This document shows, piece after piece, positions 14,122-21,492 of a stretch of 21,976 nt of DNA. The number at the start of each line of letters is the position of its first letter. Within the stretch, counting starts at the first letter, position 1. The notes beneath the pieces were generated by a model that searched no databases, had not been told where the DNA came from, and was given only the letters and a program-made list of their open reading frames with translations. The DNA lies in the NCBI GenBank assembly GCA_031547305.1, contig JAVBSC010000087.1, positions 1 to 21,976 on the forward strand, read 5' to 3'. This DNA is from JAVBSC01 sp031547305. Lineage in GTDB: Bacteria; Desulfobacterota; Desulfovibrionia; Desulfovibrionales; Desulfovibrionaceae. Made by a program: the position numbers and the translations under genes.

Positions 14122-15168
14122 CTAATAATCCGTGGCCGCTTGCAGATACTGGCGTTTGAGTTCCGAGTCTTCCAGGGCGTCCGCGTGCAGCAGGTAGACC
14201 AGGCGCAGATGGCGGCGCATAATAATATCCGTATTGGCCAGACGCTCGGCAATGCAGCGCTCGGCCCGGCCGGACTCCCGCCAATCCCTGAGCTTGGCGG
14301 AGAGCGCGGCCGCCCTGTGCTTGGGGCGGTGCGCGGCGTTTACGGCCTGGCGGCCTTTTTCCGCAACGCGCAGACGCGCTTCCGGGCGCCCCAGAATCCA
14401 GAGCGCCTTTTGGGCCGCGTCGCGCGGGTCGTTCAAGGCGTACATGAACAAGTCTTCGCCGTCGGTAAAAAGTTCTTTCTGGCCGTGCCCGATATCCGGG
14501 GTGAGCAGGCAGGCTCCGCAGCCCAGGGCTTCAAAAACCCGGAAGTTCAGGTCCGCGGCCGCGCAGTGGTTCAGTGCCACTTCCGCCCTGGCGAACAGAT
14601 CCGGAAAGTGCCCGGCTTCCCGGTGCAGGCCGGGAACAAGTTTTTGCACCTCATCCAGAAAGGCGCAGCGTTCCGGGTTTATGGCCGGGTCGGCTGTGCC
14701 GGCAAAGAGCAGGGGCCAGGTTTTGGCCATCGGCTCGGCAGGGGGCCGCATCATCTCCGCCGCATAGGGCGGGGACCACCACAGGGCGTCGTCCGGCAGG
14801 CGGCCGCCGCTGAAGGCCGGAATATCGTCGCGCAGGCTGATCAGGCAGGCGTCAAAGCCCTGCCCGTATTGGGGGTGCCAACTATGGATGTGCGTATCCA
14901 CAGCGTAAAAAATCGTCAGGCAGGGCAGGTGCTGCATGCCGGTTAGCATGGGCACGGAGCTTTTATCCGCCAGGATCACGGCAAATGGCAGGCGCCCGTT
15001 GCACATGGCCAGAATATCCGCTGCCGTGGCTAGTTGTCCGGCCGGCGGATCATGGTGGGCCACTTCCCAGCCTTGGTCCCTCAGGGCGGCGGAAAAAAAC
15101 GGCGGACCGATCCAGGCCAGCAGGGATGGCTCCGTTACGGCGGATCTGGGGACTCGGTTTTCCGGCAT
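14122..15168 (-). CDS. CgeB-like glycosyltransferase family protein
   Basis: Protein of about 348 residues with a C-terminal region like the glycosyl transferase group 1 / CgeB domain (PF13524): LNFRVFEALGCGACLLTPDIG, then KELFTDGEDLFMY and a stretch with NDPRDAAQKALWIL. The N-terminal half (SLLAWIGPPFFSAALRDQGWEV) looks like a first Rossmann-like domain. Donor and acceptor are unknown; a surface glycan role is a guess. The start is uncertain: ATG 15168 has AAGGAG 12 bases upstream, ATG 15195 has none, and a GTG at 15279 would add a basic, alanine-rich N-terminus without a ribosome site. It is divergent from trmI and is followed by coaX after 72 bases. Confidence 0.8.
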   Translation of the reverse strand: MPENRVPRSAVTEPSLLAWIGPPFFSAALRDQGWEVAHHDPPAGQLATAADILAMCNGRLPFAVILADKSSVPMLTGMQHLPCLTIFYAVDTHIHSWHPQYGQGFDACLISLRDDIPAFSGGRLPDDALWWSPPYAAEMMRPPAEPMAKTWPLLFAGTADPAINPERCAFLDEVQKLVPGLHREAGHFPDLFARAEVALNHCAAADLNFRVFEALGCGACLLTPDIGHGQKELFTDGEDLFMYALNDPRDAAQKALWILGRPEARLRVAEKGRQAVNAAHRPKHRAAALSAKLRDWRESGRAERCIAERLANTDIIMRRHLRLVYLLHADALEDSELKRQYLQAATDY

Positions 15169-15327
15169 AGGCGGTGACGACTCCTTCAACGGCATTTTGA
15201 CTTCAAGACGCTCGCTCCGGCGTTTAACAGCGGCTGCGGATGCCGCCCGCGCCTTCGCTGCAAAAGTCCTTTTTCCCACAAATCAATATCCCGCGCGGAG
15301 GGTAATGGCAAAGAAAAAATGGCTTTG

Positions 15328-15356
15328 TTGACAGGCGGGCTCCCGCAAGGTAGGCA
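15328..15356 (+). promoter_or_regulatory. Likely promoter of trmI
   Basis: A perfect TTGACA (15328-15333) is followed after 17 bases by TAGGCA (15351-15356), a weak -10. The spacer contains a small palindrome GCGGG-CT-CCCGC (15336-15347) that could be a binding site. The next feature is AAAAGGAA and the trmI ATG at 15380. Confidence 0.4.
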
Positions 15357-15379
15357 AACTATTTTTAAAAGGAATATTT

Positions 15380-16261
15380 ATGCCCCAATACGGAGACTTG
15401 GCGATTCTGGTAAGCCCCAAGGGCAAGCGCCATTTGCGGCGCATCGAGCCGGGCCAGGACATGCACGGCACCCACGGCATCCTGCGTATGGAAGACCTGG
15501 TTGCCGTTGACTACGGCAGCGAGGTCAAAACCCTGCTCGGCGTGCCCTTTCGCGTTCAGCGTCCCACGCTTTACGATTTGGTGCGCGGGGTTCGGCGCCA
15601 GACCCAGATCATCTACCCCAAGGATATCGGCTATATCTGCATGCGCCTGGGCGTGGGCAACGGCACCAGGGTGATCGAAGCCGGTTCCGGCTCCGGCAGC
15701 CTTACCGTGGCTTTGTCGTGGTTTTCCGGCGAGCGTGGCCACGTATACACCTATGAGGCCCGCGAGGAATTCTTCAAACTCTGCCGGCGCAACCTGGAGT
15801 GGGCCGGGGTGGGACAAAACGTCACCCAATACCATCGCGATATTGCCGAAGGCTTTGACCAGACCGATGCGGACGCTCTGTTCCTGGACATGCGCACGCC
15901 CTGGGAACATCTGGACAAAGTCGTCAAAGCCGTCCGGCCCGGCGCGGTTCTGGCCTTCCTGCTGCCCACGGTGGACCAGGTTTCCAGCCTGCTCAAAGGT
16001 CTGGAAGCCGGTCCATTTGACGAGGTGGAAGTGGAGGAGATCCTGGTCCGACGCTGGAAGCCCGTGGCGGACCGCCTGCGGCCCGAAGACCGCATGGTCG
16101 CCCATACCGGCTTCCTCATCTTTGCCCGGCGCCAGGATAAATCCGCTGAATTCGACTCCTTCCGCTCCCTTGGCACCCGCGAGCGCAAGCAGGAAGCCGC
16201 TCGCCGCGAACGCCTTGGGATCGGAGAAGATATTGAAGAGATTAATGAGGAAGAGTCTTGA
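15380..16261 (+). CDS. trmI: tRNA (adenine-58-N1)-methyltransferase, TrmI/Gcd14 family
   Basis: S-adenosylmethionine-dependent enzyme that methylates N1 of A58 (or A57/A58) in the T loop of tRNA. The 293-residue protein has a small N-terminal beta domain (GDLAILVSPKGKRHLRRIEPG) and YPKDIGYICMRLGV. The Rossmann methyltransferase domain follows, with the SAM motif VIEAGSGSGSLT near 98-109 and the catalytic-region motif LDMRTPWEHL near 170-179 (family pattern is DxPxPW). The tail is charged. AAAAGGAA lies 7 bases before the ATG. It stands upstream of hypE in the same direction but a 183-base hairpin-rich gap separates them. Confidence 0.92.
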   Translation: MPQYGDLAILVSPKGKRHLRRIEPGQDMHGTHGILRMEDLVAVDYGSEVKTLLGVPFRVQRPTLYDLVRGVRRQTQIIYPKDIGYICMRLGVGNGTRVIEAGSGSGSLTVALSWFSGERGHVYTYEAREEFFKLCRRNLEWAGVGQNVTQYHRDIAEGFDQTDADALFLDMRTPWEHLDKVVKAVRPGAVLAFLLPTVDQVSSLLKGLEAGPFDEVEVEEILVRRWKPVADRLRPEDRMVAHTGFLIFARRQDKSAEFDSFRSLGTRERKQEAARRERLGIGEDIEEINEEES

Positions 16262-16297
16262 TTTTTTGAGGTGACTCCGTCCCCTCAAACTCCCCTG

Positions 16298-16393
16298 CCA
16301 GGGCCATGATGGCCCTGGACCCGCATTACGGCCGTCCCATTCCGCAAAGCGGAATAGGAAGGCGGCAATAGGCCGCAAGGGACAATGTCCCTT
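16298..16393. repeat. Cluster of four palindromes between trmI and hypE
   Basis: Four hairpins are packed in 96 bases: CCAGGGCCA-TGA-TGGCCCTGG (16298-16318), ATTCCGC-AAA-GCGGAAT (16339-16355), GCGGC-AATAG-GCCGC (about 16362-16376) and AAGGGAC-AAT-GTCCCTT (16377-16393). A G-rich run (GGTGGGGTGGGGGGGCGG) follows at about 16397-16414. The first palindrome and the bases after it (ACCCGCATTA) resemble the palindrome at 20093-20115 (ACCCCACATTA), so this looks like a REP-type dispersed palindromic family. No gene is seen between 16262 and 16444. Confidence 0.65.
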
Positions 16394-16444
16394 GACGGTG
16401 GGGTGGGGGGGCGGTTCCCCCAACATCGGAAAAGGACAATTCAA

Positions 16445-17464
16445 ATGAAAGATGATTTGCTGTTGCTGGATTGCGGGAGCGGCGGCCGGGCCGCGCACAG
16501 GCTGATTGCGGAACTGTTCCTGAGCCGTTTCGCCAATCCGGTGCTGGCCGCTTTGGACGATGCGGCCCTGTTGGATTTGCGGGGGCCTGTGGCCATGAGC
16601 ACGGACAGCTACACAGTGGACCCGCCGGAGTTTCCGGGCGGAAACATCGGCTCTTTGGCCGTGCATGGCACGGTGAATGACGTGAGCATGTTGGGCGCTC
16701 GGCCGCGTTATCTGAGCTGCGGGTTTATTCTGGAAGAAGGTTTGTCGCTGAAGCTGCTGGAGCGGGTGGTGGATTCCATGGCCGAGGCTGCACGTCGGGC
16801 GGAGGTGCTCATTGTGACCGGCGACACCAAGGTGGTGCCCAAAGGCGCTGTGGACAAAATATTCATCAATACCACCGGTATAGGAGAGATTATCAATATG
16901 CCGGCGCCTTCGGGCAGCCGGGGCCGGCCTGGCGACGCGGTGCTTATTTCCGGCAGCATGGGCGACCACGGGCTGACCATCATGTCCTGCCGGGAAAACC
17001 TGGCCCTGGCGGCGGATCTTGTTTCCGACTCCGCCTCCCTGAACCATATGGTGGAAGCGCTGATTGCCAGAGTGGGCGACGTTCACGTTCTGCGCGACCC
17101 CACCAGGGGGGGGCTGGCCACCACCCTGAACGAAATAGCCGGCCAGTCGAACCTGGTTTGCGAGATAAAAGAAGGCGCGGTGCCGGTAAAGGCAAGCGTT
17201 GCGGCCGGCTGCTCGATTCTGGGCCTGGACCCGCTTTACCTGGCCAACGAAGGCAAGCTGATCTGCATCCTGCCGCAGGAAAAGGCCGAAGCGGCTCTGG
17301 GCGTGATGCGCGAATTCGCGGAGGGGCGGGACGCCGCGCGAATCGGCCGGCTGATGGAGCCTCAGGGCGCGGCCAGCGCCGGACAGGTGATTCTGGAAAC
17401 CGGCCTGGGCGGCAAACGTCTGCTGAGCATGCTGGAAGGCGAGCAGTTGCCCAGGATCTGTTAA
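16445..17464 (+). CDS. hypE: Hydrogenase maturation protein HypE
   Basis: HypE dehydrates the carbamoylated C-terminal cysteine to a thiocyanate, supplying the CN ligands of the [NiFe] hydrogenase active site together with HypF; it acts in the cytoplasm. The 339-residue protein is full length, ends in the required PRIC with Cys339, and has the PurM-like ATP-binding pattern: LDCGSGGRAAHRLI, STDSYTVDPPEFPGGNIG, HGTVNDVSMLGA, VTGDTKVVPKG and RDPTRGGLATTLNE. The ATG at 16445 has AAAGGA upstream; a longer frame from 16385 runs through the hairpin repeat and is rejected. No other hyp gene is in the window. Confidence 0.96.
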   Translation: MKDDLLLLDCGSGGRAAHRLIAELFLSRFANPVLAALDDAALLDLRGPVAMSTDSYTVDPPEFPGGNIGSLAVHGTVNDVSMLGARPRYLSCGFILEEGLSLKLLERVVDSMAEAARRAEVLIVTGDTKVVPKGAVDKIFINTTGIGEIINMPAPSGSRGRPGDAVLISGSMGDHGLTIMSCRENLALAADLVSDSASLNHMVEALIARVGDVHVLRDPTRGGLATTLNEIAGQSNLVCEIKEGAVPVKASVAAGCSILGLDPLYLANEGKLICILPQEKAEAALGVMREFAEGRDAARIGRLMEPQGAASAGQVILETGLGGKRLLSMLEGEQLPRIC

Positions 17465-17577
17465 ACATATTGATTGCTAAGGATAACATCTCTGGAACAT
17501 TGGATAAAATATTCCGGAGTTTTGTCGCCCGCGTGCCGCCGGGCGGCAAATTCCCTCTTTGCAAGCCAGGCCCGGCC

Positions 17578-20040
17578 ATGTATAGAAGTTCGATGAATCC
17601 GCCAGATTCCGTCCCGGCAAATGCCGTCCCTTTTGCCTCCTTTCCCCGCCTGGCCCTGCGACGCCGGGATCTTATCCTGTTTGAGCATCGCCTGCGCGGC
17701 AATATCGGGTCTTTTATCGATTTTAAAACCCATAGCCTGTATTTTCCGCGTCTGGACGCGGACAGTCCGGAATCGCTCCCCCGCCTGCTTGCGGAGGAGA
17801 AAAAGCTCCTGCTGCCGCTTTTTTCCGCCCAGGGGGAAAATCTTGGCGTGTTCATGGCCAGGGGCGTGGACGCCAAGGCCGCCACGGCCATTTTATCCCG
17901 GTTGCCCGCTCTGGCCGCTCTTTGTCTGGACAATCTGCAACTATACAAGCAGAGCCTGTGTGACCCGGTCACCGGCCTGTATTCCCGGCATCATCTGCTC
18001 AGCCGCATCAGCCGCGAGCTGGACCTGCTGCGCGAATCCCAGTTCGCCCCCGGTCCGGAGCCGGAGCAGGAAGAGAACGACCCGACTTCAGGCTGTTCCG
18101 GCCGCTCCTGCCTGGGGGTGATTGTGGTCCGCCTGGCCTCCCTGCGCGATGTGGTGCGGGAGTATGGCTATTTGTTCGCGGATCGCATGGTGGCCGCGCT
18201 TGCGGACACTTTAACCACCATCTGCCCGGAGGGCGCCATCAGCGCCCGGACCGGGGATTTTGAATTTGCGATTTTCCTTCCGGCCGCCACCCCGGCCACG
18301 TGTAGATCTCTGGCTCTGGAACTGGCCGGCCGGCTGCGTGAAACCAGTTTGCGCAACGAACTCACCGGCGAACAGGTACGCGTTGGCGCGGCTCTTGGCT
18401 ACGCCGGGTTCCCCCAGGATATGGATTTGGGGCCGGCCGCCCCGGTTTCCTTGCGCTCCTCCGGCGAAGACGCCCCTCGTCTGCTGCGCAAAGCCAGGCT
18501 GGCCGCGGCTCTGGCCGCAGAAAAGCCGCGCCTTCCCGGCACGGAGCAGGTCATGGGCTTTGGCCGCATTCTGGCGGAAGGCGGCAGCGTGCTGAACGTC
18601 CTGCCTCTGTCGCGCTACGTGATCAGCCTGGGCCGCAGCATGAACGCCCGCGAAGGCCGCTGCTTCTCCGTCTGGTCCCCGGATTTGAACGGCGGGTCGG
18701 CGGATTTGGCCGCTCCTCCGTTGTACAAGGGTGAAATCGTCCTTATAGAGGTGCGGGAAAATTCATCTCTGGCCGAGCTGGTGCAGCGTGGGGATCCCAG
18801 CTTGTCCATTGAACCAGGGGATCAGCTTACGCTTCTGCCGGACCCGCCGCTGATCGGCAAAGGCGGGGATTCGGAATCCAGCAGCGACTCTCTGACCGGA
18901 TTTTTGCGCCACGGCGAGTTTCTGGCCCGCTTCAGCGTCGGCCGGGAAGAATGCGAGGCCTTCAGCCTGGCCGTTCTGCGCCTTGGCCGGGCCGGCGGTT
19001 CACAAGACGAAGAGGGCGCCGGCCCCAGGAGCGGCGAGCAACGCATGGCCGAAACCGCGTCCATGTGCCGCGCCATGTTCGGCCGGGATCTGCTGGGCGG
19101 CCGCTACGGCCTGGACAGCCTGATTTTTTTTCACCCTGGCCTGTCCGGTGAGGAAGCCCATGTTCAGTACCGGCGGTTGGCAACAGATCTGGAGTCCCGC
19201 CTGGAGGCCAGCCCGGCCGTCGGCATAGCCTGCTACCCCTATCTTGATTTCCGCAAAGCCGACGTTCTGGACAACTGCCTGAAAGCTCTTGATTACGCGT
19301 TGCTTCTGCCCAAGCCGCAGGTCGGGCTTCTGGATTCCCTGGCCCTGAACATCAGCGCGGACCGCCGCTTCAGCCTGGGGGACAGTTTCGGGGCTATTGC
19401 CGAGTACAAGCAGGCCCTGCTGGCGGATCCGGAGAACACTCTGGCCTGGAATTCGCTGGGCATTTCCATGGCCCGCCTGAGCCGCCACGCCGAAGCGGCC
19501 GGCTATTTCAGTTCGGCGCTTGAGCGCGCTCCGGATGACCTTATGGCACTGTACAATCTGGGGCATGTGTGTCAGATTCTGGGCGAACGCGCGCAGGCCC
19601 GCACCTTGTATCAGCGCTGTCTGGAACTTAGCCCGGATCATCTGTACGCCCTGATCCGTCTGGGCCAGTTGGAAGAAGCGGACAACCCGGCTCAGGCCGT
19701 GGAATACTACCGGAAAGCCGCCCTTTTGCCGGGTGGAGCGGCTGTGACCAGCCGCTATCTGGCCCGGCTGTCCATGCGCGAAGGCAAAAACGAGGAAGCC
19801 CGCGAGCAGTTGCATGAAGCCCTGCTCCACGACCCACAGGACGCCATGGCCCTGCAGCTTCTGGCCCGGCTTTTTCTGGACGGCGGAGAAGATCCGGCCA
19901 TGGCCGAGACCCTGGCCCGGCAAAGCGTGGCCCTTAAACCATCCGCAAAAGGCGCCTGGCTGGAGCTGGCCCGCGCTCTGGAAGCCGGCGGCAAAAGCGA
20001 GGCCGCCCGCCAGGCCTTGAGCAAAGCTGAAGAATTATAG
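17578..20040 (+). CDS. Large protein with two degenerate GGDEF domains and C-terminal TPRs
   Basis: An 820-residue protein. After an N-terminal domain of unknown type, a GGDEF-like domain starts at D129 (DPVTGLYSRHHL) and has GDFEF (226-230, after RT) where the active-site GGDEF should be. A second starts at D437 (DSLTGFLRHGEF) and has GLDSL (511-515) at that place. Both should be inactive as diguanylate cyclases; nucleotide sensing or a scaffold role is possible. From about 600 to the end are some six TPR units (EYKQALLADPENTLAWNSLG, and so on), which bind protein partners. No membrane segment is obvious. The start is uncertain: ATG 17578 or 17593, both with weak ribosome sites. It lies 113 bases after hypE. 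Confidence 0.8.
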   Translation: MYRSSMNPPDSVPANAVPFASFPRLALRRRDLILFEHRLRGNIGSFIDFKTHSLYFPRLDADSPESLPRLLAEEKKLLLPLFSAQGENLGVFMARGVDAKAATAILSRLPALAALCLDNLQLYKQSLCDPVTGLYSRHHLLSRISRELDLLRESQFAPGPEPEQEENDPTSGCSGRSCLGVIVVRLASLRDVVREYGYLFADRMVAALADTLTTICPEGAISARTGDFEFAIFLPAATPATCRSLALELAGRLRETSLRNELTGEQVRVGAALGYAGFPQDMDLGPAAPVSLRSSGEDAPRLLRKARLAAALAAEKPRLPGTEQVMGFGRILAEGGSVLNVLPLSRYVISLGRSMNAREGRCFSVWSPDLNGGSADLAAPPLYKGEIVLIEVRENSSLAELVQRGDPSLSIEPGDQLTLLPDPPLIGKGGDSESSSDSLTGFLRHGEFLARFSVGREECEAFSLAVLRLGRAGGSQDEEGAGPRSGEQRMAETASMCRAMFGRDLLGGRYGLDSLIFFHPGLSGEEAHVQYRRLATDLESRLEASPAVGIACYPYLDFRKADVLDNCLKALDYALLLPKPQVGLLDSLALNISADRRFSLGDSFGAIAEYKQALLADPENTLAWNSLGISMARLSRHAEAAGYFSSALERAPDDLMALYNLGHVCQILGERAQARTLYQRCLELSPDHLYALIRLGQLEEADNPAQAVEYYRKAALLPGGAAVTSRYLARLSMREGKNEEAREQLHEALLHDPQDAMALQLLARLFLDGGEDPAMAETLARQSVALKPSAKGAWLELARALEAGGKSEAARQALSKAEEL

Positions 20041-20052
20041 GAATTTTGGCCG

Positions 20053-20115
20053 GGTGGATGTTGGGGAGGCTCCGCCTCCCCAACATCCACCGCCAGGGGA
20101 AATGCTTTCCCCTGG
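20053..20115. repeat. Two strong palindromes upstream of the DUF39 gene
   Basis: A perfect 18-bp stem (20053-20070 with 20074-20091, loop TCC) is followed by a perfect 10-bp stem CCAGGGGAAA-TGC-TTTCCCCTGG (20093-20115). The first begins 12 bases after the stop of the TPR protein gene and could act as a transcription or RNA-decay barrier, but no T-tract follows. The second resembles the palindrome at 16298-16318, including the ACCC...CATTA that follows it. Confidence 0.75.
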
Positions 20116-20147
20116 ACCCCACATTAACGCGTTTTCAGAGGTGCGAC

Positions 20148-21317
20148 ATGGCTGGAGCAAAAACCAAGAGTATTGCGGAGATAAACGAACGCATCAAAAA
20201 AGGCCAGGCCGTTGTGCTGGACGCGGCGGAAATGACCGAACTGGTGCGCCGGGTGGGCAAAACCAAGGCCGCGGCCGAAGTGGACGTGGTCACCACCGGA
20301 ACCTTCTCGCCCATGTGCTCTTCCGGCCTGCTCTTCAACATCGGGCAGAAAAGCCCCCCGGCCATGCGCACCAACAAGGTCTACCTTAACGGCGTATTTG
20401 CCTATTCCGGCATAGCGGCCGCTGATTCCTACCTGGGCGTGACCGAACTGCATCGCGACGACCCCCTGAACAAAGTTTAACCCGGCCAGTTCAAATACGG
20501 CGGCGGGCACGTCATTGAGGATCTGGCCAGCGGTCGGACCGTACACCTGGAGGCGGTCTCTTACGGCACGGACTGCTACCCGCGCCGGGAACTGGACAAG
20601 CGGGTAACCCTGGCCGAGTTGCCCTTCGCCCAGCTTCTGAACCCGCGCAACTGCTACCAAAGCTATAACGTGGCGGTCAACATGACCAGCCGGATCATCT
20701 ACACCTACATGGGGCCGCTCAAGCCGGACCTGAAAAACGCCAACTACGCCACGTCCGGCAAACTCTCGCCCTTGCTCAACGATCCTTTGTTCCGCACCAT
20801 CGGCCTTGGCACCAAGATCCTCCTGGGCGGCGGCGTGGGCTGGGTTCTGGGCGCCGGCACCCAGCATGTTTCTAATCCCAAACGCACGGAGCGCGGTCTG
20901 CCGCTTTCCGCGGCCGGCACCCTGATGCTGCGCGGCGACCTTAAAGGCATGAACCCCCGCTACCTGCGCGGCCTGTCCTTTCTGGGCTACGGCTGCACCA
21001 TGGCTGTGGGAGTGGCCATTCCCATCCCCATCCTGGACGAGGAAATGGCCTGGTTCACCGGCGTGGACGATTCCGACATCCTCATGCCGGTCAAGGAATA
21101 CGGGCACGATTACCCGCAGTGCGACCCCAATGTGCTCGGGCACGTCACCTTTGAAGACTTGCGCAACGGCGAAATAACCGTGCAGGGCCGCAAGGTGGAA
21201 ACCGTGCCCCTGACCAGCTATTCCCTATCCCTGGAATGCGCTCAAAACCTTAAAAATTTGATCCTCCAGGGCGAATTCCTGCTCACCGAAGCGCAGGAAA
21301 AAATACCGGCCGCTTAA
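20148..21317 (+). pseudogene. Homocysteine biosynthesis protein (DUF39/COG1900), interrupted by in-frame TAA
   Basis: DUF39 proteins are known in methanogens as sulfurtransferases that turn aspartate semialdehyde and sulfide into homocysteine; Desulfovibrio genomes carry homologues. Read through one stop, this is a 389-residue frame of normal family length. The TAA at 20478-20480 (codon 111, after DDPLNKV) splits it into 110 residues and a downstream part. Frame is unchanged and family-like sequence resumes at once (PGQFKYGGGHVIEDL). The codon was probably TAC or TAT for tyrosine, one base away. Cys57 (PMCSSGLLF) and Cys143 (TDCYPRR), likely the important cysteines, lie on either side of the stop. 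The ATG at 20148 follows a weak GAGGTG. Alternatives are a sequencing error or a truly split gene; no known readthrough signal is seen. Confidence 0.85.
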
Positions 21318-21330
21318 GTTGCGGTCGGCT

Positions 21331-21479
21331 AGAGCAATTTCACTTTGAAATTGCTCGGCAGCCGCGAAGCGGATGCCCGCGAAGCGTGTAGTTTATCTTA
21401 AAAGTTTCGCATTGTTATAAGCAAAACACTATACCGTGTGCGAAACCTGTATTGTGCAATTTCAAAGTTAAAATGCTCT
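21331..21479 (-). repeat. MITE-like dispersed repeat, copy B (149 bp)
   Basis: In reverse complement this aligns along its whole length with 8191-8324 (about 115 of 134 positions equal by hand), with an extra 15 bases that duplicate a CGCTTCGCGG segment. The left end is a perfect 11-bp hairpin GAGCAATTTCA-CTT-TGAAATTGCTC (21332-21356), and the far end is AAATGCTCT. A TA precedes the element (21330-21331); the other side has TG instead of TA. It lies between the stops of the convergent DUF39 gene and recN, 13 bases from each. No coding capacity is seen. Confidence 0.8.
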
Positions 21480-21492
21480 GAGACTGAAGGAT

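Noticed and set aside
16397..16414. G-quadruplex in the G-rich run before hypE
   Set aside because: The G-runs are uneven, with only two long runs, and do not give four clear tracts; too weak to claim.
15365..17086. Minus-strand open frame of 573 codons across trmI and hypE
   Set aside because: It runs through the hairpin cluster and two clear genes on the other strand, with no family signs.
17158..17577. Upstream extension of the GGDEF-TPR gene into hypE
   Set aside because: The frame is open by chance inside hypE. There is no ribosome site and it would overlap most of the 3' third of hypE in a different frame.
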